Of a DNA stretch of 7,720 nucleotides, positions 1 to 5,318 are shown one piece after another. The stretch comes from Oscillospiraceae bacterium. GTDB lineage: Bacteria > Bacillota > Clostridia > Oscillospirales > Oscillospiraceae. The notes under the pieces are model-generated. The model had not been told where the DNA came from. It saw nothing but the letters and a program-made list of their open reading frames with translations, and ran no database searches. A program made the position numbers and the translations under genes. Where the stretch lies: the NCBI GenBank assembly GCA_017399325.1, contig JAFQDY010000231.1, positions 1-7,720 of the forward strand. Direction: 5' to 3'. Positions within the stretch are counted from its first letter, which is position 1. Each line of letters opens with the position of its first letter.

Positions 1-2
1 TC

Positions 3-845
3 ACTTCCTTCTTCCCCGGCACAGACCCCATGAGCCTGCAAATGCGGGTATCTTCCTTCCATGTGCTGTTCAATATCAGCACCACCGCTTTGCTGCTGCC
101 CTTCGTAACGCCCCTTGTGAAGTTCTCTGAGAGAATGATCAAAGACAAACCCACGCTGGAAGAATCCCTCACCCTCAAGTATGTGGACGACCGTATGATT
201 ACCCTGCCTTCCGTTGCTTTGATGCAGGCCAAGAAGGAAATGGACTATATGTTCAGCCTGGTGGAAGAAAATATCGGCCTGTCCTTTGCGGCTATGGAAA
301 CCGAAGATCTGTCCAAGGGTGAACAAATCGCAAACAACGAATCCGTCATCGACTTCACCAACGGCGCGCTGACCCGCTTCCTGATCAAACTGTCCGCATC
401 GGTAGACCCCAGCGACGAGCAGGTCATCGGTTCTTACTTCCACGTGCTCAATGACCTGGAGCGTATCGGCGACCACGCAGAAAACTTCTTTGACATCGCC
501 ACCGAAATGGCAGGCAAGAAGATCGCCTTCTCTGCTGTCGGCCAGGCAGATATGAAGAAGATGTGCGACAAGGTTATGGATATGCTGGCCATCGCCAAGG
601 AAACTTTCGATACCGTAAGCACCGACCGCTTGCAGGAACTGGCAACTTTGGAGGACCGGATCGACGAAATGAAGCGGGAATACACCGCCGCCCACTTCGC
701 CCGTCTGGCAGAAGGCCATTGTTCTATGGCCGTCAGCCCCTATTACGCCTCCGCCATCGCAGGTCTGGAACGTGTGGCTGACCACCTTGTGAATGTAGGT
801 TACAGTATCGTCAACCCCGTTGGTTCTGAAAAGGAGATTTCATGA
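3..845 (+). CDS. Na+/phosphate cotransporter with C-terminal PhoU-like domain (3' part)
   Basis: The gene is cut by the left edge of the window. The frame is open from base 3, and the ATG at base 30 is probably internal because the nine codons before it are in frame and fit the family. The first ~35 visible residues are the end of the Na_Pi_cotrans membrane domain, including a hydrophobic segment with an LLLPFV core. The rest is a helical PhoU-like domain with two copies of its signature: DLERIGDHAEN (about residues 142-152 counted from the ATG at base 30) and LERVADHLVN (246-255), the acidic/Asp-His motifs of PhoU helical bundles. Known for the family: sodium-coupled inorganic phosphate movement across the cytoplasmic membrane, with the PhoU domain on the cytoplasmic side as a likely regulator. 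The stop codon overlaps the next gene's start, so the two are one transcription unit. The promoter lies outside the window. Family confidence is high; transport direction is not readable. Confidence 0.93.
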   Translation, partial: TSFFPGTDPMSLQMRVSSFHVLFNISTTALLLPFVTPLVKFSERMIKDKPTLEESLTLKYVDDRMITLPSVALMQAKKEMDYMFSLVEENIGLSFAAMETEDLSKGEQIANNESVIDFTNGALTRFLIKLSASVDPSDEQVIGSYFHVLNDLERIGDHAENFFDIATEMAGKKIAFSAVGQADMKKMCDKVMDMLAIAKETFDTVSTDRLQELATLEDRIDEMKREYTAAHFARLAEGHCSMAVSPYYASAIAGLERVADHLVNVGYSIVNPVGSEKEIS

Positions 846-848
846 TGA
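831..848 (+). promoter_or_regulatory. Shine-Dalgarno site and overlapping stop/start of coupled genes
   Basis: AAGGAG at 831-836 lies inside the end of the Na/Pi transporter gene. Two tandem ATG codons follow, at 842 and 845. The upstream stop TGA (843-845) overlaps both: as ATGA for the first, as TGATG for the second. Spacing from the ribosome site is 5 bases to the first ATG and 8 to the second, so either could be used. This arrangement indicates termination-reinitiation coupling. Confidence 0.75.
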
Positions 849-2116
849 TTCCTGCGCTTATTCTGTTTGCACTGACCTATGTTTTGATGCTGACATTCAG
901 CAAATACAGACCTTATATCGCTCTGGGTTCTGCCCTTGTGTTCATCATCAGCGGTATGCTGCCTTTGAAAAACGTCTTTGGCGCCATCGACTTCAATGTG
1001 ATCCTGATGATCGCCGGCACAATGGGTCTTGTGGCTTTGTTCATCGAAAGCCAAATGCCCTCACTCCTTGCTGACCTGATCATGGAAAAAGTGCCCAATG
1101 TGATGTGGGCAGCCGTGGCAATGTCCTTGTTTTCCGGCTTTATTTCCGCATTTGTGGACAATGTGGCCACCGTGCTGATGGTTGCCCCTGTGGCCCTTGC
1201 CATCTGCAAGAAACTGAACACCAACCCCGTTCCCTTTATCATCGGCATCGCCGTTTCTTCCAACCTGCAGGGTGCTGCCACACTGGTCGGTGACACCACC
1301 GCCATTATGCTGGGTTCTGCGCTGGATATGAGTTTTATCGACTTCTTCTGGTACAAAGGCGCCCCCGGTATGTTCTTTGCGGTGGAACTGGGCGCGGTTT
1401 TGTCCGCCATCATTCTGGCGTTCATTTTCCGCAAGGAAAAAGGCGCGATCCCCAAGGCAGAATCCCGCACCAAAGTCACAGACTTGGTGCCTACCGTTTT
1501 GCTGACAGGCACCATCGTTCTGCTGATCCTGGCGTCCTTTATCCCCAACAAACCGGGCATTACCAACGGCCTGATCTGCTGCGTGCTGCTGGTGATCGGT
1601 CTTGTGTATAACCTTGTCAAGAAAAAGGCCGTTTCTGCCGTCACCGCGCCTTTGAAAGAGATCGATTTTGAGACCATCGGTCTGCTTTTGGGTCTGTTTT
1701 TGATGATCGGCGGCATTTCCGAGCAGGGCGTTATCGATGCGGCAGCCGGCCTTTTGGCAAAAACAGGCGGTGGCAATATCTTCGTTCTGTACACCGTGAT
1801 CGTATGGGCATCGGTGCTGATCTCCGCATTTATCGACAACATTCCCTATGTGGCAACCATGATCCCCGTGATCGCAGGACTTGCCGGCAAGTTGGGTGTT
1901 GACCCCACTGTGCTGTATTTCGGCCTGCTCTCCGGCGCAACGCTGGGCGGCAATATCACCCCCATCGGTGCGTCCGCCAACATCGCCGGCATCGGCATTT
2001 TGCGGAAAGAGGGCTACACCGTGAAGAATTCCGACTTCTTTAAGATCGGCATTCCCTTCACCCTGGCGGCCATCATTCCCGCCTATATCTACCTGTGGAT
2101 CTTCTACGGAATTTGA
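842..2116 (+). CDS. ArsB/NhaD-type (ion transporter superfamily) anion permease
   Basis: A very hydrophobic 424-residue protein with about ten to twelve membrane segments in two halves, the usual size for the CitMHS/ArsB/NhaD group. Each half carries the Asp-Asn hairpin motif of the superfamily: FVDNVATV around residues 104-111 and FIDNIPYV around 330-337. Each half then has a small-residue stretch: SSNLQGAATLVGD (139-151) and GGNITPIGASAN (369-380). This internal repetition is the expected inverted-repeat architecture. A charged cytoplasmic loop (about 196-215) separates the halves. Family members export arsenite, exchange Na+/H+ or move dicarboxylates and other anions, and the substrate here cannot be read from the sequence. 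Coupling to a Na/Pi-PhoU transporter makes phosphate or another oxyanion plausible, but that is inference. There is no ArsA, ArsC or ArsR neighbour in view to support arsenic resistance. The start may be at 842 or 845. Confidence 0.9.
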   Translation: MMIPALILFALTYVLMLTFSKYRPYIALGSALVFIISGMLPLKNVFGAIDFNVILMIAGTMGLVALFIESQMPSLLADLIMEKVPNVMWAAVAMSLFSGFISAFVDNVATVLMVAPVALAICKKLNTNPVPFIIGIAVSSNLQGAATLVGDTTAIMLGSALDMSFIDFFWYKGAPGMFFAVELGAVLSAIILAFIFRKEKGAIPKAESRTKVTDLVPTVLLTGTIVLLILASFIPNKPGITNGLICCVLLVIGLVYNLVKKKAVSAVTAPLKEIDFETIGLLLGLFLMIGGISEQGVIDAAAGLLAKTGGGNIFVLYTVIVWASVLISAFIDNIPYVATMIPVIAGLAGKLGVDPTVLYFGLLSGATLGGNITPIGASANIAGIGILRKEGYTVKNSDFFKIGIPFTLAAIIPAYIYLWIFYGI

Positions 2117-2125
2117 TCGCATAAC

Positions 2126-2158
2126 AAAAGCCTTCCTCGTATCGAGGAAGGCTTTTTA
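2126..2158. terminator. Intrinsic terminator, probably bidirectional
   Basis: A perfect 14-bp inverted repeat (2126-2139 with 2143-2156) has a TAT loop. It has a T-run on the plus strand and a run of four A on the other side, which is a T-run for the opposite strand. It lies ten bases after the permease stop and before the stop of convergent uppP, so it can end transcripts from both sides. Confidence 0.9.
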
Positions 2159-2185
2159 ATTAAGAATTAAAAACTAAAAACTTGT
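2158..2185. repeat. 7-bp A/T-rich tandem repeat overlapping the uppP 3' end
   Basis: Four heptads can be read in register: AATTAAG, AATTAAA, AACTAAA and a decayed AACTTGT. The array starts within the terminator tail and supplies the uppP stop codon (CTA at 2174-2176 on the plus strand) and its last codons. It has the same unit length as the arrays at 3037-3050, 3238-3272 and 5274-5301. Confidence 0.6.
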
Positions 2186-3022
2186 GATGGCAAAATAGCC
2201 CAGCACCACGACGCCCAAAGCGATGCGATAAACGCCAAAGGCGGAGAATTTGTGATTGCGCACATATTCCATCAGGCCCTTGATCACCAGCAGGCTCACC
2301 ACAAAGGACACCACGCAGCCCACTGCCAGCACGCCCAGCTCCGTGCCATTGGGGGCGGCAGCCACGCCTTCCATAATTTCCTTGGCGTACTTTAAAAGTT
2401 TCAGCGCGCTTGCGCCCAACATCGTGGGGATCGCCAAAAAGAAACTGAACTCTGCGCCTGCAGACCGACCCACACCCAAAATGATGGCGCCCAGAATGGT
2501 AGAACCGCTTCTGGATGTGCCGGGAATCAAAGCCAGGCATTGGAACACGCCGATGAGCAGGGCGGTCTTATAGTCGATGGCGTACACATTGTCGATGGGG
2601 CTTGCCTTGTCGCCCCGCTCCAAAAACAAAAACGCCACGCCGTAGACCACCAAGGCGATGGCCACCACCACATAGTTATACAGGTGTTCGTCCATCCAGT
2701 CGTCCAGGAAAAGGCCGATCACCGCCGAGGGCAGAACCGCCACAATCACTTTTGCCCAAAGTTTCCAGGTGTCTTTCTTTTGGGACAGTTCCTTTTTGGG
2801 GCTAAAGGGGTTGAGTTTTTGGAAGAACAACACGATCACCGCCAAGATCGCGCCCAACTGGATCACCACCTGAAACATCTCGTAAAAGGCATCGGTCACA
2901 TTCAGTTTTACGAATTTGTCCAGCAGGATCATATGTCCTGTGGACGAAATAGGCAGCCATTCGGTGATGCCCTCCACGATGCCAAACAGCACCGCCTTCA
3001 ACAGTTCAATAATCGTGGTCAT
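2174..3022 (-). CDS. uppP: Undecaprenyl-diphosphatase (BacA/UppP family)
   Basis: This integral membrane enzyme removes one phosphate from undecaprenyl diphosphate to give the lipid carrier used for peptidoglycan and other wall polymers; extra copies are known to raise bacitracin tolerance. The 282-residue length is normal. The catalytic motifs are intact: the E17xxxE21 motif followed by PISSTGH with S27 and H30 near the N terminus, and PGTSRSGST at 167-175 with R171. Several hydrophobic segments span the protein and a lysine-rich loop sits near residues 70-85. The ATG at 3022 is preceded by AAAGGAG at good spacing on the minus strand. The gene converges on the permease and is read away from the response regulator. 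A likely promoter at 3278-3306 lies far upstream, beyond a repeat element. The last codons and the stop fall in a 7-bp tandem repeat, so the extreme C terminus may differ from relatives. Confidence 0.97.
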   Translation of the reverse strand: MTTIIELLKAVLFGIVEGITEWLPISSTGHMILLDKFVKLNVTDAFYEMFQVVIQLGAILAVIVLFFQKLNPFSPKKELSQKKDTWKLWAKVIVAVLPSAVIGLFLDDWMDEHLYNYVVVAIALVVYGVAFLFLERGDKASPIDNVYAIDYKTALLIGVFQCLALIPGTSRSGSTILGAIILGVGRSAGAEFSFFLAIPTMLGASALKLLKYAKEIMEGVAAAPNGTELGVLAVGCVVSFVVSLLVIKGLMEYVRNHKFSAFGVYRIALGVVVLGYFAITSF

Positions 3023-3036
3023 ATTGGTCTCCTTTA

Positions 3037-3050
3037 GAATTGAGAATTGA
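3037..3050. repeat. Two copies of a 7-bp unit (GAATTGA)
   Basis: Two exact tandem GAATTGA units lie just upstream of the uppP ribosome binding site, at the edge of the palindromic element at 3054-3232. This is a short array of the same period as the other heptad arrays in the window. Confidence 0.55.
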
Positions 3051-3053
3051 AAT

Positions 3054-3232
3054 AAGCCTTCCCCTCGAGGGTAGCGAAGCGATTACAAATAGGAATACTT
3101 GCCTGACGGCAAGTATACCGAAAGGATAAGGTGGCCGAGCGATAGCGAGGTCGGATGAGGTGTTTGCAAGATTTTCCACCTCATCAGTCAAAAATCAAAG
3201 ATTTTTGCCAGCTCCCCCAAAGGGAGAGCCAA
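3054..3232. repeat. Composite palindromic (REP/MITE-like) intergenic element
   Basis: The stretch has no credible gene but holds a row of hairpins. They are CCTTCCCC-TCGA-GGG at the left end (3057-3071, arm completed by AAGG at 3128-3131), a perfect 9-bp stem at 3095-3103/3108-3116 with loop TGAC, GATGAGGTG/CACCTCATC at 3154-3162/3177-3185, CAAAAATC/GATTTTTG at 3189-3196/3200-3207, and an imperfect GCTC..GAGC stem at 3211-3229. The left and right ends resemble each other in opposite orientation only loosely (GCCTTCCC versus GGCTCTCCC). Joining 3071 to 3128 would restore an uninterrupted CCTTCCCC..GGGGAAGG-like palindrome, so 3072-3127 looks like a second small palindrome inserted into the first. 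There is no transposase, so it would depend on one elsewhere. It lies in the inferred uppP leader. Confidence 0.65.
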
Positions 3233-3237
3233 GATCA

Positions 3238-3272
3238 TTCTGCATTTTACACTTTGCACTTTGCATTTTGCA
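3238..3272. repeat. 7-bp tandem repeat array (YTYTGCA)
   Basis: Five heptads are in register: TTCTGCA, TTTTACA, CTTTGCA, CTTTGCA and TTTTGCA. The array borders the palindromic element on its right side and ends six bases from the uppP -10 box. The same unit recurs before the histidine kinase at 5274-5301. Confidence 0.7.
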
Positions 3273-3277
3273 TTCCC

Positions 3278-3306
3278 ATTATAGCATCGCTTTTCTGCCA
3301 ACGCAA
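3278..3306 (-). promoter_or_regulatory. Putative sigma-A promoter of uppP
   Basis: On the minus strand there is a perfect TATAAT (3283 to 3278) preceded by TGC, an extended -10 element. A weaker -35, TTGCGT (3306 to 3301), lies 17 bases upstream. Transcription would start near 3271 and give a leader of roughly 250 nt containing the heptads and the palindromic element. No better promoter was seen nearer to the uppP start. Confidence 0.6.
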
Positions 3307-3321
3307 GCCAAATCCTGCCTG

Positions 3322-3360
3322 TTAACATTTTTGGGTGAAAGAATTAACAAAAAGTTCACC
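3322..3360 (+). promoter_or_regulatory. Putative operator: TTAACA-type repeats (PhoP/PhoB-box-like)
   Basis: TTAACA occurs at 3322-3327 and 3344-3349, and TTCACC at 3355-3360. The last two are spaced exactly 11 bases start to start, and the first is 22 bases away, two such turns. Tandem TTAACA-like hexamers with 11-bp period just upstream of the -10 are the binding pattern known for Bacillus PhoP. The intermediate position (3333-3338) does not match. Alternatively, GGTGAA (3334-3339) and TTCACC form a 6-bp dyad around the central TTAACA. Confidence 0.45.
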
Positions 3361-3385
3361 GCAACGGCAGATTTTGCGGTATAAT
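3355..3385 (+). promoter_or_regulatory. Putative promoter of the response regulator gene
   Basis: A perfect TATAAT at 3380-3385 lies 31 bases before the ATG. The only -35-like hexamer is TTCACC at 3355-3360, with a long 19-base spacer, and it overlaps the operator-like repeats. A good -10 with a poor, badly spaced -35 fits a promoter that needs an activator. Confidence 0.6.
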
Positions 3386-3416
3386 AGAGAAAAACACAAC
3401 TTCAGGAGGTTTCCCT

Positions 3417-4103
3417 ATGGCCATTTCTGTTTTGATCGTGGAAGACGACCCCAACATCCGCGAACTTCTGCAACTGTACCTGGAAAAGGGCGGCTATGCG
3501 GTGACGCTGGCATCCGACGGCGGTCAAGGTCTGGACAAATTCCGCGCCATCAAGCCCAATCTGGTGCTTTTGGATGTGATGATGCCTGTGATGGACGGCT
3601 GGGCGGTCTGCAAAGCCATTCGGGAAGAGAGCAATGTCCCCGTCATTATGCTCACTGCCAAGGGCGAGACCGACGACAAGGTAATGGGCCTGCGCACAGG
3701 CGCTGACGATTATGTGACCAAGCCTTTCGAAATGAAAGAACTCCTTGCCCGCATCGAGGCGGTTTTGCGCCGTACCGACAGAGTTGCGGAAGAAGCGCCC
3801 GCCCGTCGGCTGACTTTCGACAAACTGGTCATCGATATGGACTCCTTTGAACTGCTGGTGGACGGCAAAAAGGTGGACGCGCCCCCTAAGGAGATGGAAC
3901 TGCTGTTCTATCTGGCGTCTTCCCCCAATCGGGTCTACACCCGCAACCAACTGCTGGACGAAGTGTGGGGTTTTGACTACTTTGGCGACTCCCGCACCGT
4001 GGATGTCCATGTGAAACGCCTTCGCGAGAAGTTGGAGAACATCTCCGACAAGTGGAGCGTAAAGACCGTCTGGGGCGTAGGCTATAAGTTCGAGGCGCTG
4101 TAA
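3417..4103 (+). CDS. OmpR/PhoB-family response regulator (PhoP-like)
   Basis: A DNA-binding regulator of normal length (228 residues). The receiver domain (about 3-118) has the acidic pair D10/D11, phosphoacceptor D53 in LLDVMMPVMDG, T80 and K102 in the TKPFE motif, all intact. A short linker leads to a winged-helix output domain (about 130-226) with the typical recognition-helix region SRTVDVHVKRLREKLE and the closing wing VWGVGYKF. The ATG at 3417 follows AGGAGGT (3404-3410) by six bases. The gene is followed by a strong terminator and is not in one transcript with a kinase. The nearest kinase gene, at 5319, is on the same strand but beyond a convergent lipoprotein gene. Its own promoter carries PhoP-box-like repeats, so autoregulation and a role in phosphate response are plausible. 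The sequence alone cannot separate PhoP from other OmpR-type regulators. Confidence 0.95.
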   Translation: MAISVLIVEDDPNIRELLQLYLEKGGYAVTLASDGGQGLDKFRAIKPNLVLLDVMMPVMDGWAVCKAIREESNVPVIMLTAKGETDDKVMGLRTGADDYVTKPFEMKELLARIEAVLRRTDRVAEEAPARRLTFDKLVIDMDSFELLVDGKKVDAPPKEMELLFYLASSPNRVYTRNQLLDEVWGFDYFGDSRTVDVHVKRLREKLENISDKWSVKTVWGVGYKFEAL

Positions 4104-4133
4104 AGTCCTCGGCAACCGATTTATCCTTATTAT

Positions 4134-4168
4134 AAAAGCGGCGTACCGAACGGTACGCCGCTTTTATT
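4134..4168. terminator. Strong intrinsic terminator, bidirectional
   Basis: A perfect 15-bp inverted repeat (4134-4148 with 4151-4165) is separated by AA. It begins with AAAA and ends with TTTT, so it works on both strands. It sits between the response regulator stop (4103) and the stop of the convergent lipoprotein gene (4173). Confidence 0.93.
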
Positions 4169-4172
4169 GTTC

Positions 4173-5099
4173 TTAGTATTCGTGGGGTTTGCCGGTGAGT
4201 TTCAGGCCCACAGGGGTGGAATCATACTCACTGGAAGTGATGGTCAGTTCAGCAAGGCCGGTGCGCTTCATCACAACCGTCTTGGCCACAGTCCAGACTT
4301 CGTTGTCGTTCTCGTCCCAGTCCAGGCTCAAAAATTCCACAGTTACAACGCCGTTTTCTTCCTTGTAGCGGCGGCTGCTGTAATTGTCCATACCCCAGCC
4401 GTTGTAAACATAGGGAACGCCATCAATGTATTCGCACATATCTGTGCCGTCATACTCTGCGCGGACTTCGTCAACGGTCATTTCATATTCCTGAGCGAAC
4501 TTCTCAAAGGACAGATAGAATGTATAGCCGATTTCCGCAATTTTTGCGCCGTCACCGGAATAGAAGGAATAATAGCCCTCGGTAATTTTGCCGTCCTCGT
4601 TTTTGAAAAAAGACCATTGGGCATTGTCTACAGCCACAAAGCCTGCATTGGCCTGGCCGCACATGGTGCAGGTGGCAGTCAAAGAGTGCGCAATTTTGCT
4701 GCCCTCGGTGGCGTTGCACTTGGAGCAGGTCTTGGGGGCTTGGCAAGTTGCGTCTTTCCAGCTGTGGCCGGCTGCCTTGCCTTCGGTGGCTTTGCACTTG
4801 GCGCAGGTCTTGGGGGCGGTGCAGGTGGCTGCCTTCCATTCGTGGGTGCAGGCGGTGTTGGTGTTGGTATCGGGGGTGTTGGGGGTTTCGGGGGTTTCGT
4901 CTGTGCCGTCGGTGCCGTCAGTACCCTCGGTGCTTTCTTCCGTGCTTTCGGAAGAAGTTTCGGTGTTTTCGCTGTTGGTTGTGCCGGTTTCGGATTGGGT
5001 GGTGCCGTTGTCAGCGTTTTGATCCTTATCACCCTTCTTGCAGGCGCACAGGCTCAAAACCATCAGGGCTACCAAAAGAATCGCAAGCAGTTTTTTCAT
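4173..5099 (-). CDS. Lipoprotein with tandem His/Cys repeats, function unknown
   Basis: A 308-residue secreted protein. Its N terminus has a classical lipoprotein signal (MKK, hydrophobic core, LCAC lipobox), with C20 the expected lipidated residue and an extra Cys at 18. Residues 21-82 form a Thr/Ser/Glu/Asp-rich linker that includes three GTD units, as expected for a wall-crossing spacer. Residues 83-149 hold two full 26-residue repeats with the pattern H-x6-C-x5-C-x2-C (H86, C93, C99, C102; H112, C119, C125, C128) and a shortened third (H138, C144, C147). This arrangement suggests metal-binding knuckles or disulfide-bonded modules; similar HxW..C..C..C repeats occur in surface proteins of gut Firmicutes. 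The C-terminal ~155 residues are rich in Tyr, Trp and acidic residues and match no family I recognise. The gene has its own promoter and converges on the response regulator. A role as accessory sensor for the flanking two-component genes is speculation. Confidence 0.85.
   Translation of the reverse strand: MKKLLAILLVALMVLSLCACKKGDKDQNADNGTTQSETGTTNSENTETSSESTEESTEGTDGTDGTDETPETPNTPDTNTNTACTHEWKAATCTAPKTCAKCKATEGKAAGHSWKDATCQAPKTCSKCNATEGSKIAHSLTATCTMCGQANAGFVAVDNAQWSFFKNEDGKITEGYYSFYSGDGAKIAEIGYTFYLSFEKFAQEYEMTVDEVRAEYDGTDMCEYIDGVPYVYNGWGMDNYSSRRYKEENGVVTVEFLSLDWDENDNEVWTVAKTVVMKRTGLAELTITSSEYDSTPVGLKLTGKPHEY
4695..4850 (-). repeat. Two 78-bp tandem repeats inside the lipoprotein gene
   Basis: Codons 84-109 and 110-135 encode the two full His/Cys modules and are clearly similar in DNA. 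Stretches such as TTGCACTTGG(A/C)GCAGGTC followed by TTGGGGGC on the plus strand are nearly identical in both. The low divergence points to fairly recent duplication. The nearby linker also carries three 9-bp units (4899-4925), so the region could vary in length in frame. Confidence 0.75.
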
Positions 5100-5131
5100 A
5101 TGTTTTTCCTCTCTTTCTTTGCTATGCCCTT

Positions 5132-5160
5132 ATGATAGCACCAATAAATTCCAATTGCAA
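5132..5160 (-). promoter_or_regulatory. Putative sigma-A promoter of the lipoprotein gene
   Basis: Read on the minus strand, TTGCAA (5160 to 5155) and TATCAT (5137 to 5132) are separated by exactly 17 bases and stand 32 bases before the ATG at 5099. An AGAGAGG ribosome site lies between. Confidence 0.7.
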
Positions 5161-5213
5161 GGGCTTTTCTTTTCCATTTTCTGTGTCGGAACTGTAAACT
5201 TTTCGCCCTTTTA

Positions 5214-5242
5214 TTGAATTATCCGGCAGTTTTGATTATAAT
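5214..5242 (+). promoter_or_regulatory. Putative sigma-A promoter of the histidine kinase operon
   Basis: TTGAAT (5214-5219) and a perfect TATAAT (5237-5242) are 17 bases apart. They diverge from the lipoprotein promoter, with 53 bases between the two -35 boxes. The predicted start near 5249 gives a leader of about 70 nt that holds a hairpin and the heptad repeat. Confidence 0.75.
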
Positions 5243-5252
5243 AAATGAGATA

Positions 5253-5301
5253 TGTCGCGAAGCGACACCTTCATTCTGCATACTGCATTTTGCATTCTGC
5301 A
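5253..5301. repeat. Hairpin plus 7-bp tandem array in the kinase leader
   Basis: TGTCGC-GAA-GCGACA (5253-5267) forms a 6-bp hairpin. It is followed by four heptads, TTCTGCA, TACTGCA, TTTTGCA and TTCTGCA (5274-5301). The unit is the same as at 3238-3272, and the GCGAAGCGA core also occurs at 3074-3082. The array ends seven bases before the GAGGTG ribosome site, so the element lies wholly between promoter and start codon. Confidence 0.7.
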
Positions 5302-5318
5302 TTTAACGAGGTGCAACT

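Noticed and set aside
1061..2122. 353-codon minus-strand frame opposite the permease (also 913-1842 minus)
   Set aside because: Low-complexity Gln/His/Gly-rich translation expected from the antisense of a membrane protein gene; no ribosome site and no domain.
3006..3191. 61-codon minus-strand frame running through the repeat into the uppP start
   Set aside because: Built almost wholly from the palindromic element, no convincing ribosome site. Possible leader peptide but unsupported.
3160..3384. 74-codon plus-strand frame with a CILHFALCILH stretch; a similar FILHTAFCILH stretch opens the frame at 5252
   Set aside because: Both are translations of the TTYTGCA heptad arrays, useful only as evidence that the arrays are related.
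4167..5135. 322-codon open frame on the plus strand, glycine-rich, covering the whole lipoprotein gene
   Set aside because: It is the antisense of the lipoprotein's repeats and linker. The minus-strand gene has a lipobox, ribosome site and promoter, while this frame begins inside the terminator tail without a ribosome site.
5182..5198. Possible second PhoP-like box on the minus strand (TTTACA, five bases, GACACA) upstream of the lipoprotein promoter
   Set aside because: The second hexamer matches poorly and there is no third copy, so it is too weak to call.
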